From: Mesorhizobium helmanticense
GTDB lineage: Bacteria; Pseudomonadota; Alphaproteobacteria; Rhizobiales; Rhizobiaceae
Length of the DNA: 64,000 nucleotides
Direction of reading: 5' to 3'
Assembly (NCBI RefSeq): GCF_003034915.1
Contig: NZ_PZJX01000024.1
Coordinates: 186,001-250,000 of the forward strand
In this document: positions 56,173 through 64,000 of the stretch, in pieces
Numbering within the stretch: position 1 is the first letter of the stretch
Layout of the letters: every line of letters starts with the position of its first letter
Notes under the pieces: generated by a model
What the model was told of the DNA's origin: nothing
The model's database searches: none
Seen by the model: only the letters and a program-made list of their open reading frames with translations
Program-made: the position numbers and the translations under genes

Positions 56173-56256
56173 TAGTGAGTAGTGAGTAGGGATTTAGCGA
56201 GTAGTGAGAGCGACTGCCTGCGCACTACTCACTACTGACTACTTACTAAATCCTAC
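56173..56256. repeat. Inverted repeat of GAGTAGT-type units
   Basis: The left side (56175-56208) holds GTGAGTAGTGAGTAGG and GATTTAGCGAGTAGTGAG; the right side (56223-56256) holds CACTACTCACTACTGAC and TACTTACTAAATCCTAC, the approximate reverse complement. The unit lies between the Ldh2 and HisM-like genes and includes the stop of the latter. It may be a stem-loop in the mRNA between the two genes. Confidence 0.75.
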
Positions 56257-57062
56257 CCGATTTTGTTCGGGATTCGCGCTTCGATCCTGCCGAAGGCAAA
56301 GACCAGGATGCCGGTGATCGCCATATAGATCAACGCCAGCAGCAGCAAGGGTTCATAGGTCAGGTAGGTGTCCTGCCGCACCTTCGAGGAGACGGCAAAT
56401 ATGTCGATCACGCTGATGGTCGCCACCAGCGGCGTCGATTTCAACTGCAGCACCGTTTCGCCGGTCAGCGTCGGCAGCGCCCGGTAGAAGGCTTGCGGCA
56501 GCCAGATGCGCCGGAAGGCTTTCCAGCGGCTCATGCCGAAGGCGCGGGCGGCCTCGATCTGCCCTTTGGGCACGCCGGCAAAGGCGCCGCGCATCACCTC
56601 GCCCTCGTAGCCGGCGAAGGACAAGGTCAGCGCCAGCACGCCATAGGGCCACGCTTGCCGCAGATACGGCCACATCCAGGATTCGCGTATCCAGGGATAC
56701 TGCGGAAACAGCGAGCCCAGCCCATAATAGAGCAGCCAGAGCTGCAAGAGCAGCGGCGTCCCCCTGATGATGGTGCAGAAGACCTTTGCGGGTGCCGCGA
56801 ACCAGAAGGGACCGGCGGCCTGCGCCAGCCCGAGCGGCACGGCAAGCAGGAAGCCCAGCACGCAGGTGACGGCGAGGATCCACAGCGCGCGCCAGATGCC
56901 GAGCAGTCCCGCTGCGTAATATTGCGGCAGCCAGTCCCAGCGCATGAAGAAGGCAGCCGCCAGAACCAGCCCGAGCGCGATCAGGATGAGCACGATGCGA
57001 TGCGGCTGCAGCCACAGCGACGTTCGCGCGGCGGCGTTGATGATGGCCGCTTCACCAGCCAT
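56253..57062 (-). CDS. Polar amino-acid ABC transporter permease (HisM-like)
   Basis: The 269-residue inner-membrane protein belongs to the HisM/GlnP-type permeases. It shows several transmembrane helices (IVLILIALGLVLAAAFFMRW, LWILAVTCVLGFLLAVPLGL), the segment FCTIIRGTPLLLQLWLLYYG and the EAA loop GQIEAARAFGMSRWKAFRRI that contacts the ATPase. The start at 57062 shares one base with the HisQ-like stop (TGATG). Its stop lies inside an inverted repeat. Together with the other three genes it forms a complete importer for polar, probably basic, amino acids. Confidence 0.9.
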   Translation of the reverse strand: MAGEAAIINAAARTSLWLQPHRIVLILIALGLVLAAAFFMRWDWLPQYYAAGLLGIWRALWILAVTCVLGFLLAVPLGLAQAAGPFWFAAPAKVFCTIIRGTPLLLQLWLLYYGLGSLFPQYPWIRESWMWPYLRQAWPYGVLALTLSFAGYEGEVMRGAFAGVPKGQIEAARAFGMSRWKAFRRIWLPQAFYRALPTLTGETVLQLKSTPLVATISVIDIFAVSSKVRQDTYLTYEPLLLLALIYMAITGILVFAFGRIEARIPNKIG

Positions 57063-57727
57063 CAGCGCGCTTCCTTGAGCGAAGGCATGCCGCGCCGGGC
57101 CCTGGCTTCGATGCGGCCAATGATCAGGTTGGAGACCAGCGTCACCAGAAGGTAGATCGCGCCCGCCGCCAGGTAGAAGGTAAGATAGGCCTTGGTCACG
57201 CCGGCCGCTTGCCGCGTGGCCAGGGTCAGCTCGTAGAAGCCGACGACCGCCAGCAGCGCGGTGTCCTTGGTGGCGATGAGCCAGAGATTGGCGAGGCCGG
57301 GGATCGCGAAGGGCAGCATCGCCGGCAGCGTGATGCGCCGCAAGAGAAGACCGGGCGACATGCCGTAGGCCCTCGCGGCCTCGATCTGGCCCTGCGGAAT
57401 GGCAAGGATCGCGCCGCGGATCACCTCGGTCGAATAGGCGCCCTGGACGAAGCCGAGCACGGCGATGCCGGCCGCCAGCCCGCTGATGTCGATGCGCTGA
57501 TAGCCGACCGCCGCCAGCACCTGGTTGATCAGGTCGGTGCCGGCATAATAGAGCAGCAGGATCAGCACCAGTTCCGGCACGGCGCGCACCACCGTCGTAT
57601 AGACCGCCAGCAGATCGCGCACCACCGGACCGCCATAGAGCTTGCCATAGGCGCCGCCGATGCCGATCAGCAGCCCGAGGCAGGTGGCGCCGATCGCGAT
57701 CTCGATCGTGTGCAGCAGACCGACCAA
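57062..57727 (-). CDS. Polar amino-acid ABC transporter permease (HisQ-like), uncertain start
   Basis: The 221-residue permease shows HTIEIAIGATCLGLLIGIGG, VRAVPELVLILLLYYAGTDL and the EAA loop GQIEAARAYGMSPGLLLRR. The annotated start is a TTG at 57727 with GGCGGA upstream, leaving only about four residues before the first helix. In-frame sequence upstream still reads like the family (ASIFELLSPTPPGWGGTLL), but no ATG, GTG or TTG lies there before a stop, and a truncated palindromic repeat (57813-57834) occupies the place where the original start might have been. The true N-terminus is therefore uncertain. Confidence 0.85.
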   Translation of the reverse strand: MVGLLHTIEIAIGATCLGLLIGIGGAYGKLYGGPVVRDLLAVYTTVVRAVPELVLILLLYYAGTDLINQVLAAVGYQRIDISGLAAGIAVLGFVQGAYSTEVIRGAILAIPQGQIEAARAYGMSPGLLLRRITLPAMLPFAIPGLANLWLIATKDTALLAVVGFYELTLATRQAAGVTKAYLTFYLAAGAIYLLVTLVSNLIIGRIEARARRGMPSLKEAR

Positions 57728-57861
57728 AAGCGTTCCGCCCCAGCCTGGCGGCGTGGGCGAGAGAAGCTCGAAGATACTGGCCGCGTCGATTGGCGTCGCC
57801 CCCGAATTGCTAGAGCATGCTCCCGAAAAGTTGCAGAGCGTGCGTGGATGAGTTCAGGCGA

Positions 57862-57892
57862 ACCACGCGGCACGCCGTCCGCGCCGCGTGGT
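57862..57892. other. Stem-loop between binding-protein and permease genes
   Basis: ACCACGCGGC / GCCGCGTGGT (57862-57871, 57883-57892) form a perfect 10-bp stem with an 11-base loop. On the minus strand it follows the binding-protein stop by about 20 bases and has no T-tract. Such hairpins often protect the upstream mRNA and allow more binding protein than permease to be made. Confidence 0.7.
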
Positions 57893-57913
57893 CGGTTGCT
57901 GGGGTACTGGCCG

Positions 57914-58708
57914 TCAATTCGATTGCGGGTCGTCACCATAGACGTCGAAGTTGAAGTATTTCTTGGTGATCTCGGCATATTTGCCGTTGGCGCGGATGGC
58001 CTTGATGCCGGCGTTGATCTTGTCCTTCAACTCGGTGTCTTCCTTGCGGAGGCCGGCGCCGACGCCAGGCCCAAGAACTTCGAGGTCCGGAGCCACGTTG
58101 CCCTTCATGTCGCAGCACGCCTTGCCCTGGTCGGATTTCAGAAACTCGCCAAGCGCGATGGCGTCGGCCTGCACTGCGTCGACGCGGCCGGCGGCGAGAT
58201 CCTGGTTGGCTTCGTCCTGCGTCTGGTATTCCTTGATTTCCGCCGCCCCGGTGAAGTGCTTCTTGGCGTAGACGGCATGCACGGTCGACACCTGCACGCC
58301 GATCACCTTGCCCTTGAGGTCATCTGGCGTGGCGCCGAACTTCTGGTCCTTCGGTCCGATGATGCCGGTCGGGGTGTTGTAATATTTGTCCGAGAAGGCG
58401 ATCGTCTTCTCGCGCTCGGCGGTGATCGACATCGAGGCGGCGATGAGATCGATCTTCTTGGTCGTCAGCGCCGGAATGATGCCGTCCCAGGCGACGGGGG
58501 TGATGACGCAGTCGAGCTTCTCCTCGGCGCAGACGGCATCGATGAATTCGATCTCCCAGCCGACCCACTTGCCCGACGCATCCGGCGAGGCGAACGGTGG
58601 ATAGGGTTCGGCGGCGACGCCGACCTTGACCGGATCGGCCTTGGCCACGCCCATCGCGGCGACGCCGAGCAGCAGCGCTGCGGCAAATGTTTTGAGAACG
58701 GTTTTCAT
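57914..58708 (-). CDS. Periplasmic amino-acid-binding protein of the ABC transporter
   Basis: The 264-residue protein has a signal peptide (LKTFAAALLLGVAAMGVAKA, cleavage before DPVK) and a family-3 solute-binding fold: VGVAAEPYPPFASPDASGKW, then VGWEIEFIDAVC, PVAWDGIIPALTTKKIDLIA, and the ligand-contact region SMSITAEREKTIAFSDKYYN. Extra Cys residues occur at ACCDMKG. The family binds basic or polar amino acids; arginine, lysine or octopine-type ligands are plausible. It lies between the ATPase gene and the permeases and is followed by a stem-loop. Confidence 0.9.
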   Translation of the reverse strand: MKTVLKTFAAALLLGVAAMGVAKADPVKVGVAAEPYPPFASPDASGKWVGWEIEFIDAVCAEEKLDCVITPVAWDGIIPALTTKKIDLIAASMSITAEREKTIAFSDKYYNTPTGIIGPKDQKFGATPDDLKGKVIGVQVSTVHAVYAKKHFTGAAEIKEYQTQDEANQDLAAGRVDAVQADAIALGEFLKSDQGKACCDMKGNVAPDLEVLGPGVGAGLRKEDTELKDKINAGIKAIRANGKYAEITKKYFNFDVYGDDPQSN

Positions 58709-58758
58709 TTCAGATAACTCCCAGTTTGTTGTTGTTCCCGGTTTTCGTCCGCTTCGAT

Positions 58759-59571
58759 CTAGCCGATGTTGCGGATGAACTGCTTGAGCCTTTCGGATTT
58801 GGGCGCGCCGAAAATCTGCTCCGGCGGGCCCTCTTCCTCGACCAGCCCGTTGTAGAGGTAGACGACATGCGTCGCGACCTCGCGGGCAAACTTCATTTCA
58901 TGGGTGACCAGCACCATGGTGCGGCCCTCGCGCGCCAGATCGCCGATCACCTTCAGCACCTCGCCGACCAGTTCCGGATCGAGCGCCGAGGTCGGCTCGT
59001 CGAACAGCATGACGCGCGGGTTGATGGCCAGCGCCCGGGCGATCGCCGCGCGTTGCTGCTGGCCGCCGGACAGATAGGCTGGATAGACATCGCGCTTTTC
59101 GGCGAGCCCGACGCGGGCGAGCAACTTTTCGGCCTCGGCGATCGCCACCTCGCGCTTGACGCCGAGCACATGCACCGGAACCTCGATGACGTTCTCGATC
59201 AGCGTCATGTGGCTCCACAGATTGAAATTCTGGAAGACCATGCCGAGCTTGGAGCGGATGCGTTCGATTTGCTTGCGGTCGGCGGGTACGGTATGGCCAT
59301 GGCTGTCGGCCTTCAGCTTGATCTCCTCGCCATTGACGCGGATGATGCCGCTGGTCGGGTTTTCCAGGCAGTTGATGCAGCGCAGCAGCGTCGATTTGCC
59401 CGAGCCTGAGCCGCCGATAATGGCGATGACCTCGCCGTCGCGCGCCGACAGCGAAACGCCCTTCAGCACGTGCAGTTCGCCGAATTTCTTGTGCAGGTTC
59501 TCGACATGGATGGCTTCGGCGGCGCCGTTTTGCGCCAAATGCTCCAGTGCGGGTGCTGCGCCCGGCGCCAT
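58759..59571 (-). CDS. Polar amino-acid ABC transporter ATPase (HisP-like)
   Basis: The 270-residue ATPase has Walker A GGSGSGKST, the Q-loop in MVFQNFNLWSHMT, the signature LSGGQQQR, Walker B VMLFDEPTSALDPE and the switch His in VLVTHEMKF. It powers the importer and belongs to the HisP/GlnQ group. ATG at 59571 is chosen; a GTG one codon earlier (59574) is possible. It is first in the order ATPase, binding protein, permease, permease, reductase on the minus strand and is divergent from the AruI-like gene, with 231 bases between that contain TGGACC repeats. Confidence 0.93.
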   Translation of the reverse strand: MAPGAAPALEHLAQNGAAEAIHVENLHKKFGELHVLKGVSLSARDGEVIAIIGGSGSGKSTLLRCINCLENPTSGIIRVNGEEIKLKADSHGHTVPADRKQIERIRSKLGMVFQNFNLWSHMTLIENVIEVPVHVLGVKREVAIAEAEKLLARVGLAEKRDVYPAYLSGGQQQRAAIARALAINPRVMLFDEPTSALDPELVGEVLKVIGDLAREGRTMVLVTHEMKFAREVATHVVYLYNGLVEEEGPPEQIFGAPKSERLKQFIRNIG

Positions 59572-59640
59572 CACCTTGCCGGCGCCCGGTAGGACGGCCG
59601 GATCCGTCGCAGCTGAAATCTTTTACCCATTAACCGTCAC

Positions 59641-59706
59641 TGGACCGAATTCCCATTCTCAAGATGGACCGTTCCGCTTGCCTCCGTCAACCATGGTTTT
59701 TGGACC
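59641..59706. promoter_or_regulatory. Three direct TGGACC repeats in a divergent promoter region
   Basis: TGGACC occurs at 59641, 59665 and 59701, at spacings of 24 and 36 bases, within the gap between the ABC ATPase and AruI-like genes. Regular spacing in multiples of 12 could reflect binding of a regulator on one DNA face. No regulator gene is adjacent, so this is tentative. Confidence 0.35.
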
Positions 59707-59802
59707 ATTGATCGCAGCTTGCTGTAGTGGTTATTGGCGGCAGGGGACATCGCAGGAGCATTTGGTGGGTAAAACATACGGGTCGCGGACCATGGCCGCG
59801 CA

Positions 59803-61380
59803 ATGACGACAGTCGGCGAAGCGCTCATCACCTTGCTCGAAGCTCACGGCGTCGACACCGTCTTCGGCATTCCCGGCGTGCATACGGTCGAGCTCTATCG
59901 CGGCCTGGCCCGGTCGAAGATCCGCCACGTCACGCCGCGCCACGAGCAGGGCGCCGGCTTCATGGCGGACGGCTATGCGCGCGCCAGCGGCAGGCCGGGC
60001 GTCGCCTTCGTCATCACCGGGCCGGGGCTGACCAACACCATTACCGCCATGGGCCAGGCGCGCGCCGATTCGGTGCCGATGCTGGTGATATCGGGCGTCA
60101 ACGCCACGCCGACGCTGGGCAAGGGGCTTGGCCATCTGCACGAATTGCCCGACCAGCGCGGCATGATGGAAAAGGTCGCGCTGTTTTCGCACCGCATCAC
60201 CGGGGCTGACGAACTGCCCGGCGTGCTGGCGCGGGCCTTCTCCGTGTTTTCGTCGTCACGTCCCGGCCCGGTTCATATAGAGATCCCGACCGACATCATG
60301 GTCAAGCCGGCCGACGGTCTCGTCGCCGTGCTGAGCAATGCAGCGCCGCCCGTACCCGATGGCGCAGCCATTGCCAAGGCGGCGGAACTCGTCGCCGCCG
60401 CGCGCCGCCCTGTCATCCTTGCCGGCGGCGGCGCCAAGAAGGCCGAGTCGCCGCTGAAGCGTCTTGCCGAAAGGCTGGGAGCGCCGGTTGTCCAGACTAC
60501 CAATGCGCGCGGCTTGCTGTATCGCCATCCCCTTGGCGTGCCGGCGAGCCCCAGCCTGAAGGCGGTGCGCGCGCTGATCGCCGAGGCGGACCTTGTCATC
60601 GCCGCCGGCACCGAATTCGGTCCGACCGACTATGATGGCTATGGCGACGGCGGCTTTGTCCCGCCGGCCAATCTGATCCGCATCGACATCGACGCCGACC
60701 AGCTTGCGCGACGCCCGCCGACCGTCTCCATCCAGGCGGATTGCGCCGAGGCGATCGAGGCCCTGCTCGACCGGATCGGCGGATCGGCCGCGTCGGGCGA
60801 CGGCCAGGCTCGCGCCGCCGCCACACGAAAGGCCGCCCTTGCCGAAGTCAGCCCGGCCTTCACCGCCCAGATACGCGCGGTGGAAATGATCCGCGATGCC
60901 TTGCCGGGCGCCATCATCGTCGGCGATTCGACGCAGCCGGTCTACGCCGCCAATCTCTATTACGATCATGACCGGCCCGGCGGCTGGTTCAACGCCGCCA
61001 CCGGATTCGGCGCGCTCGGCTTCGGCCCGCCGGCGGCCATCGGCGCCGCGCTCGCCGTGCCCGACGCGCCGGTGGTTTGCCTCACTGGCGATGGCGGCTT
61101 CCAGTTCACCTTGCCGGAACTGGGCGCCGCACTCGATGCGGCCGCGCCGGTGATCTTCGTCGTTTGGAACAATCGCGGCTATCGCGAAATCGAAACCTCG
61201 ATGCTCGATGTCGGCGTCGAGCCGGTCGGCGTCTCGCCCGCGCCGCCGGATTTCTGCAAGCTGGCCGAGGCCTATGGCATCGCCGCCGAACGGCTCGCCG
61301 ATATCGGGCATCTGGCGGACGCGCTCAAGCGCGCGCGGGCTACGGGACTGCCATATGTCATCGAAATCACCGTCGATTGA
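59803..61380 (+). CDS. aruI: Thiamine-diphosphate decarboxylase, AruI-like (5-guanidino-2-oxopentanoate)
   Basis: The 525-residue enzyme has the ThDP fold in three domains: Pyr domain with the catalytic Glu in TPRHEQGAGFMADGYARASG, a central domain (RRPVILAGGGAKKAE) and the PP domain with GDGGFQFTLPELGAALDA and NNRGYREIE. The closest match by eye is AruI-type 2-ketoarginine decarboxylase of the arginine transaminase pathway, which releases CO2 and yields 4-guanidinobutanal; relatives include acetolactate synthases. It is divergent from a polar amino-acid importer, which supports a role in arginine breakdown. The arginine transaminase and later enzymes are not in the window. Confidence 0.8.
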   Translation: MTTVGEALITLLEAHGVDTVFGIPGVHTVELYRGLARSKIRHVTPRHEQGAGFMADGYARASGRPGVAFVITGPGLTNTITAMGQARADSVPMLVISGVNATPTLGKGLGHLHELPDQRGMMEKVALFSHRITGADELPGVLARAFSVFSSSRPGPVHIEIPTDIMVKPADGLVAVLSNAAPPVPDGAAIAKAAELVAAARRPVILAGGGAKKAESPLKRLAERLGAPVVQTTNARGLLYRHPLGVPASPSLKAVRALIAEADLVIAAGTEFGPTDYDGYGDGGFVPPANLIRIDIDADQLARRPPTVSIQADCAEAIEALLDRIGGSAASGDGQARAAATRKAALAEVSPAFTAQIRAVEMIRDALPGAIIVGDSTQPVYAANLYYDHDRPGGWFNAATGFGALGFGPPAAIGAALAVPDAPVVCLTGDGGFQFTLPELGAALDAAAPVIFVVWNNRGYREIETSMLDVGVEPVGVSPAPPDFCKLAEAYGIAAERLADIGHLADALKRARATGLPYVIEITVD

Positions 61381-61406
61381 GCGTGGCTGGAAATCATGAC
61401 TGTCGG

Positions 61407-62324
61407 ATGGTTTTCAGCAAATTGAAGCCGATCCGCGATCCGCTGACATCTGCGTATGTCGCCCCGGCGCGCTGGGCCGCATCCTCACCGGCCTTGCCCT
61501 GGCCTTTGCGCAGACGTGCCGCGAAGCTTTGCATGAGCTATGCGCGCAAGAGCCTTTGGCGGGCTCGCCACATTGCTGTCGATCATTCGCAATGGTGTTC
61601 CGCCAGCACGCCGGCCGGTGGCCTCGGCCCGATCTGGCAGTACTGGGGGCAAGGTGTCGAGCAAGCGCCGCCAGTGGTCAAGGCATGCCTGCGCTCCGTG
61701 CAACGTAACAAGGGCGATCGCCAACTCGTCGTGCTCGACGACAAGACCATCGAGAGCCATATCGACCTGCCCGGCCACATCTGGGACAAGCGCACCCTGA
61801 TGAGCCGGCAGCATTTCTCCAATTTCATTCGCTTGAGCCTGCTTCATCGGCATGGCGGAACATGGCTGGACGCCACGATCCTGCTGCGACAGCCTGTTCC
61901 AGTCGAAATCGAGCGCGAGGATTTCTACATCCTGCGGGAAACGACCCGCCATCCGAGGCTGGTGGAAACCTGGTTCATACACGCCCGCAAAGGGCATCCG
62001 CTGATCGAAACGGTGCTTCATGGCCTGGCGGACTACTGGCAGAAATATGACGGGCTTCATGAGTATTTCATGTTCCCCTACCATTTTGAGGCCTCGCTGC
62101 TTTTGCACCGGCGGCTTCGACGTGATTTCCTGCGCATGCCGCAAATCGGTGCGGCCCAGCCGCATGAACTGCAATGGCAGCTCTTCAACCCCTTTGACGA
62201 AGCCGCCCATCGCGCGGTCTTCGATCGTTTCTGGCTGCACAAGCTGACCCACAGGAACCCGCGGCCGGCGACAGGGGACCGCCTGCTATGGGACGCGATC
62301 ATCGAAGGATGGCCGGCCGCTTGA
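61407..62324 (+). CDS. Capsular polysaccharide synthesis-type glycosyltransferase
   Basis: The 305-residue protein matches the capsular polysaccharide synthesis / mannosyltransferase OCH1-like family (GT32-like). Features are GLGPIWQYWGQGVEQAPPVV near residue 70, FSNFIRLSLLHRHGGTWLDA with the family's Asp, and ETWFIHARKGHPLIE. It probably adds a sugar to a surface glycan using a nucleotide sugar. The start ATG at 61407 is in frame and 26 bases after the AruI-like stop, though its ribosome-binding site is weak. No other polysaccharide gene is nearby, so the gene is an orphan of its pathway. Confidence 0.8.
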   Translation: MVFSKLKPIRDPLTSAYVAPARWAASSPALPWPLRRRAAKLCMSYARKSLWRARHIAVDHSQWCSASTPAGGLGPIWQYWGQGVEQAPPVVKACLRSVQRNKGDRQLVVLDDKTIESHIDLPGHIWDKRTLMSRQHFSNFIRLSLLHRHGGTWLDATILLRQPVPVEIEREDFYILRETTRHPRLVETWFIHARKGHPLIETVLHGLADYWQKYDGLHEYFMFPYHFEASLLLHRRLRRDFLRMPQIGAAQPHELQWQLFNPFDEAAHRAVFDRFWLHKLTHRNPRPATGDRLLWDAIIEGWPAA

Positions 62325-62435
62325 TCTACGCCGAACGATCTAGCGTCAACGAAATTTCAGTTGAGTGACGACGCGAAAGGCGCGACGTTCGCCACCGGCG
62401 CGGCGCAAGTACAAGAATGACTGGAGCGGTCGACG

Positions 62436-63143
62436 ATGACGGAAACACTAGAGGGCAGGCATATTGTGGTCACTGGCGGCACCGGGGCGCTTGGCGGCGC
62501 GGTTGTCGGCAAACTGTTGGGTGAGGGGGCGATTTGCCATGTGCCCAACGCCCATGCCGCCGCGCCCGGGCATTTTCCCTATCCGGCACATGAGCGCGTC
62601 AAGCTGGCGCACAATGTCGACCTCGCCGACCCCGCCAAGGTCGATGCGTTTTATGACGGCGTTCCGGATTTGTGGGCGTCCATCCATCTGGCCGGCGGCT
62701 TTACCGCAGCGCCGGTGGAAAAGATCGAATCCGCGTCCTTCGCCGAAATGATGGACACCAACGCCCGCACCACCTTCCTGTGCTGCCGCGCCGCGATACG
62801 CTCGATGCTGGCGGCCGAAACATCCGGCCGCATCGTCAACATCACGGCGCGCGCCGGGCTCGATCCCAGGCGTGGCTCCGGCATGGTCGCCTATGCCGCC
62901 AGCAAGGCGGCGGTCGCGGCGATGACACTGGCGATGGCGGAAGAGCTGAAGGGCAAGGGCATATTGGTCAATGCGGTTGCGCCCTCGACCCTCGACACGC
63001 CGGCCAACCGGGCTGATATGCCCGACGCCGATTTCGGCAGATGGGTCAGCCTCGAAGCGGCGGCCGAGGCCGTCGCCTATCTCGCTTCGCCGGCTAATCT
63101 GGCGATGAGCGGCACGCTGGTGCCGCTATACGGCAGGGCCTGA
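62436..63143 (+). CDS. Short-chain dehydrogenase/reductase
   Basis: The 235-residue classical SDR has the cofactor motif VVTGGTGALGGAVVG, LHNVD-like NVDLADPAKV, NITARAGL in the place of the catalytic Ser strand (the usual Ser is not clear) and the YAASK catalytic Tyr-Lys pair. It ends near GTLVPLYGR. The substrate is unknown. It is followed 22 bases later by a strong terminator shared with rpsA. The uncertain Ser position may mean altered activity. Confidence 0.85.
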   Translation: MTETLEGRHIVVTGGTGALGGAVVGKLLGEGAICHVPNAHAAAPGHFPYPAHERVKLAHNVDLADPAKVDAFYDGVPDLWASIHLAGGFTAAPVEKIESASFAEMMDTNARTTFLCCRAAIRSMLAAETSGRIVNITARAGLDPRRGSGMVAYAASKAAVAAMTLAMAEELKGKGILVNAVAPSTLDTPANRADMPDADFGRWVSLEAAAEAVAYLASPANLAMSGTLVPLYGRA

Positions 63144-63165
63144 GCGCTCAAGCACGGCCAAAGAA

Positions 63166-63201
63166 AAACCCCGCCGGATCGCTCCGGCGGGGTTTGTTTT
63201 T
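63166..63201. terminator. Bidirectional terminator between SDR and rpsA
   Basis: The perfect 13-bp stem AAACCCCGCCGGA / TCCGGCGGGGTTT (63166-63178, 63183-63195) with loop TCGC is followed by GTTTTTT on the plus strand and, in reverse, by TTTTTCTTT on the minus strand, so it can terminate both convergent genes. Confidence 0.93.
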
Positions 63202-63219
63202 TAGTTGGTGCGAAGGCTC

Positions 63220-64000
63220 TTAGCTGCCCTGCTTCTTCAGCGCTGCGCCCAGGATGTCGCCCAGCGAAGCGCCGGAGTCGGTCGAGCCGTACTGGGCGAC
63301 CGCTTCCTTCTCCTCGGCGATTTCCAGCGCCTTGATCGAGACCTGCAGCTTGCGGGTCTTCTTGTCGAAGGCGATGACGCGGGCGTCGACCTTCTGGCCG
63401 ATGGTGAAGCGCTCGGGGCGCTGCTCGTCGCGGTCGCGGCTCAGATCGGAGCGCTTGATGAAGGTCTCGATGCCGCTGTCGACCAGCCGCACTTCCAGGC
63501 CGCCATCCTTGACGCCGATGACTTCGCAGGTGACGACCGCGTTCTTGCGCAGTTCGCCTGAAGTCGCCGCTTCGCCGACCGTATCCTTGGCCAGCTGCTT
63601 GATGCCGAGCGAGATGCGCTCCTTCTCGATGTCGACGTCGAGCACCTGCGCCTTGACCATGTCGCCGCGATTGTACTCTTCGATGACCTGCTCGCCCGGA
63701 CGGGTCCAGTCGAGGTCGGAGAGGTGCACCATGCCGTCCACGTCGCCTTCGAGACCGATGAACAGGCCGAACTCGGTCTTGTTCTTGACCTCGCCCTCGA
63801 CCTGGCTGCCGACCGGATGGCTGCTGGCGAAAGCCTGCCACGGATTCTCAAGCGTCTGCTTGAGGCCGAGCGAGATGCGGCGCTTGGCCGGATCGACCTC
63901 GAGCACCACCACGTCGACTTCCTGCGTCGTCGACAGGATCTTGCCGGGATGCACGTTCTTCTTCGTCCACGACATTTCCGAAACGTGGATGAGGCCTTCG
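63220..64000 (-). CDS. rpsA: 30S ribosomal protein S1, 3' part; 5' end outside the window
   Basis: This is the C-terminal part of S1, which binds mRNA on the small ribosomal subunit. The frame is open to the window edge. OB-fold S1 repeats are visible: SEMSWTKKNVHPGKIL, then GEVKNKTEFGLFIGLEGDVDG with HLSDLDW, and CEVIGVKDGGLEVRLVDSG with FIKRSDLSRDR. The linker sequences RISLGLKQTLENPWQAF and RISLGIKQLAKDT mark repeat ends. The C-terminus GDILGAALKKQ is typical of rhizobial S1. The gene ends 19 bases before a strong terminator. Confidence 0.96.
   Translation of the reverse strand, partial: EGLIHVSEMSWTKKNVHPGKILSTTQEVDVVVLEVDPAKRRISLGLKQTLENPWQAFASSHPVGSQVEGEVKNKTEFGLFIGLEGDVDGMVHLSDLDWTRPGEQVIEEYNRGDMVKAQVLDVDIEKERISLGIKQLAKDTVGEAATSGELRKNAVVTCEVIGVKDGGLEVRLVDSGIETFIKRSDLSRDRDEQRPERFTIGQKVDARVIAFDKKTRKLQVSIKALEIAEEKEAVAQYGSTDSGASLGDILGAALKKQGS

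Overview
The window is high-GC, densely coded DNA. It most likely comes from the chromosome of a Rhizobiales alphaproteobacterium, with Mesorhizobium or a close relative as best guess. The pointers are the three-part pntAA/pntAB/pntB transhydrogenase, the proteobacterial aa3 oxidase subunit IV peptide, an NDUFA9-type protein, TRAP and ABC nutrient transporters, and several families of rhizobial-style intergenic palindromes. I see no phage, plasmid, insertion sequence, CRISPR array, tRNA or rRNA.

Positions 1-12565 look like a purine-salvage and degradation island: xdhA (cut by the window edge), xdhB and xdhC; two flavin-dependent monooxygenase paralogues behind a LysR regulator; membrane urate hydroxylase puuD; guanine deaminase; a UPF0303 protein; and a glycerate 2-kinase that could collect carbon from the glyoxylate end of the pathway. 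xdhC carries an in-frame palindromic repeat. Positions 12575-18210 hold two minus-strand pairs: a DUF4130-UdgX protein with its partner radical-SAM protein, and a glutamine-synthetase-like ligase with a class III aminotransferase.

Positions 18374-27707 are mixed: a secreted hypothetical, a WD40 protein and a His-rich CobW GTPase (probable metal handling), a relic of an intradiol dioxygenase, MarR, AraC and LacI-type regulators, an EamA exporter, a 2-hydroxyacid dehydrogenase and a class I amidotransferase. The LacI gene appears to start with CTG and has a perfect palindrome just upstream. Positions 27708-33969 hold a TRAP transporter split into a plus-strand binding protein and a minus-strand dctQ-dctM-dehydrogenase operon, then an orphan LivH-like permease, separated by palindromic repeats.

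Positions 34058-46205 hold a CGNR regulator with a lipoprotein, a fused indolepyruvate:ferredoxin oxidoreductase, a GGDEF-EAL protein next to a FeeM-like N-acyltransferase, two very small membrane proteins and the proton-translocating transhydrogenase operon. Positions 46280-54919 hold a membrane hydrolase, a two-gene membrane-protein operon that starts with a 25-residue peptide, gyrB, a small unannotated reading frame, a cytochrome P450, an NDUFA9-like protein and a DoxX protein.

Positions 55159-61380 look like a basic-amino-acid module: a polar amino-acid ABC transporter (ATPase, binding protein, two permeases), an Ldh2-family reductase and, divergently, an AruI-like 2-ketoarginine decarboxylase. 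The window ends with a sugar-transferase-like gene, an SDR enzyme and the 3' part of rpsA. The most unusual items are the repeat inside xdhC, the UdgX/radical-SAM pair, the CTG-initiated LacI gene, the split TRAP system and the small genes around gyrB. No wholly unknown multi-gene system is evident.
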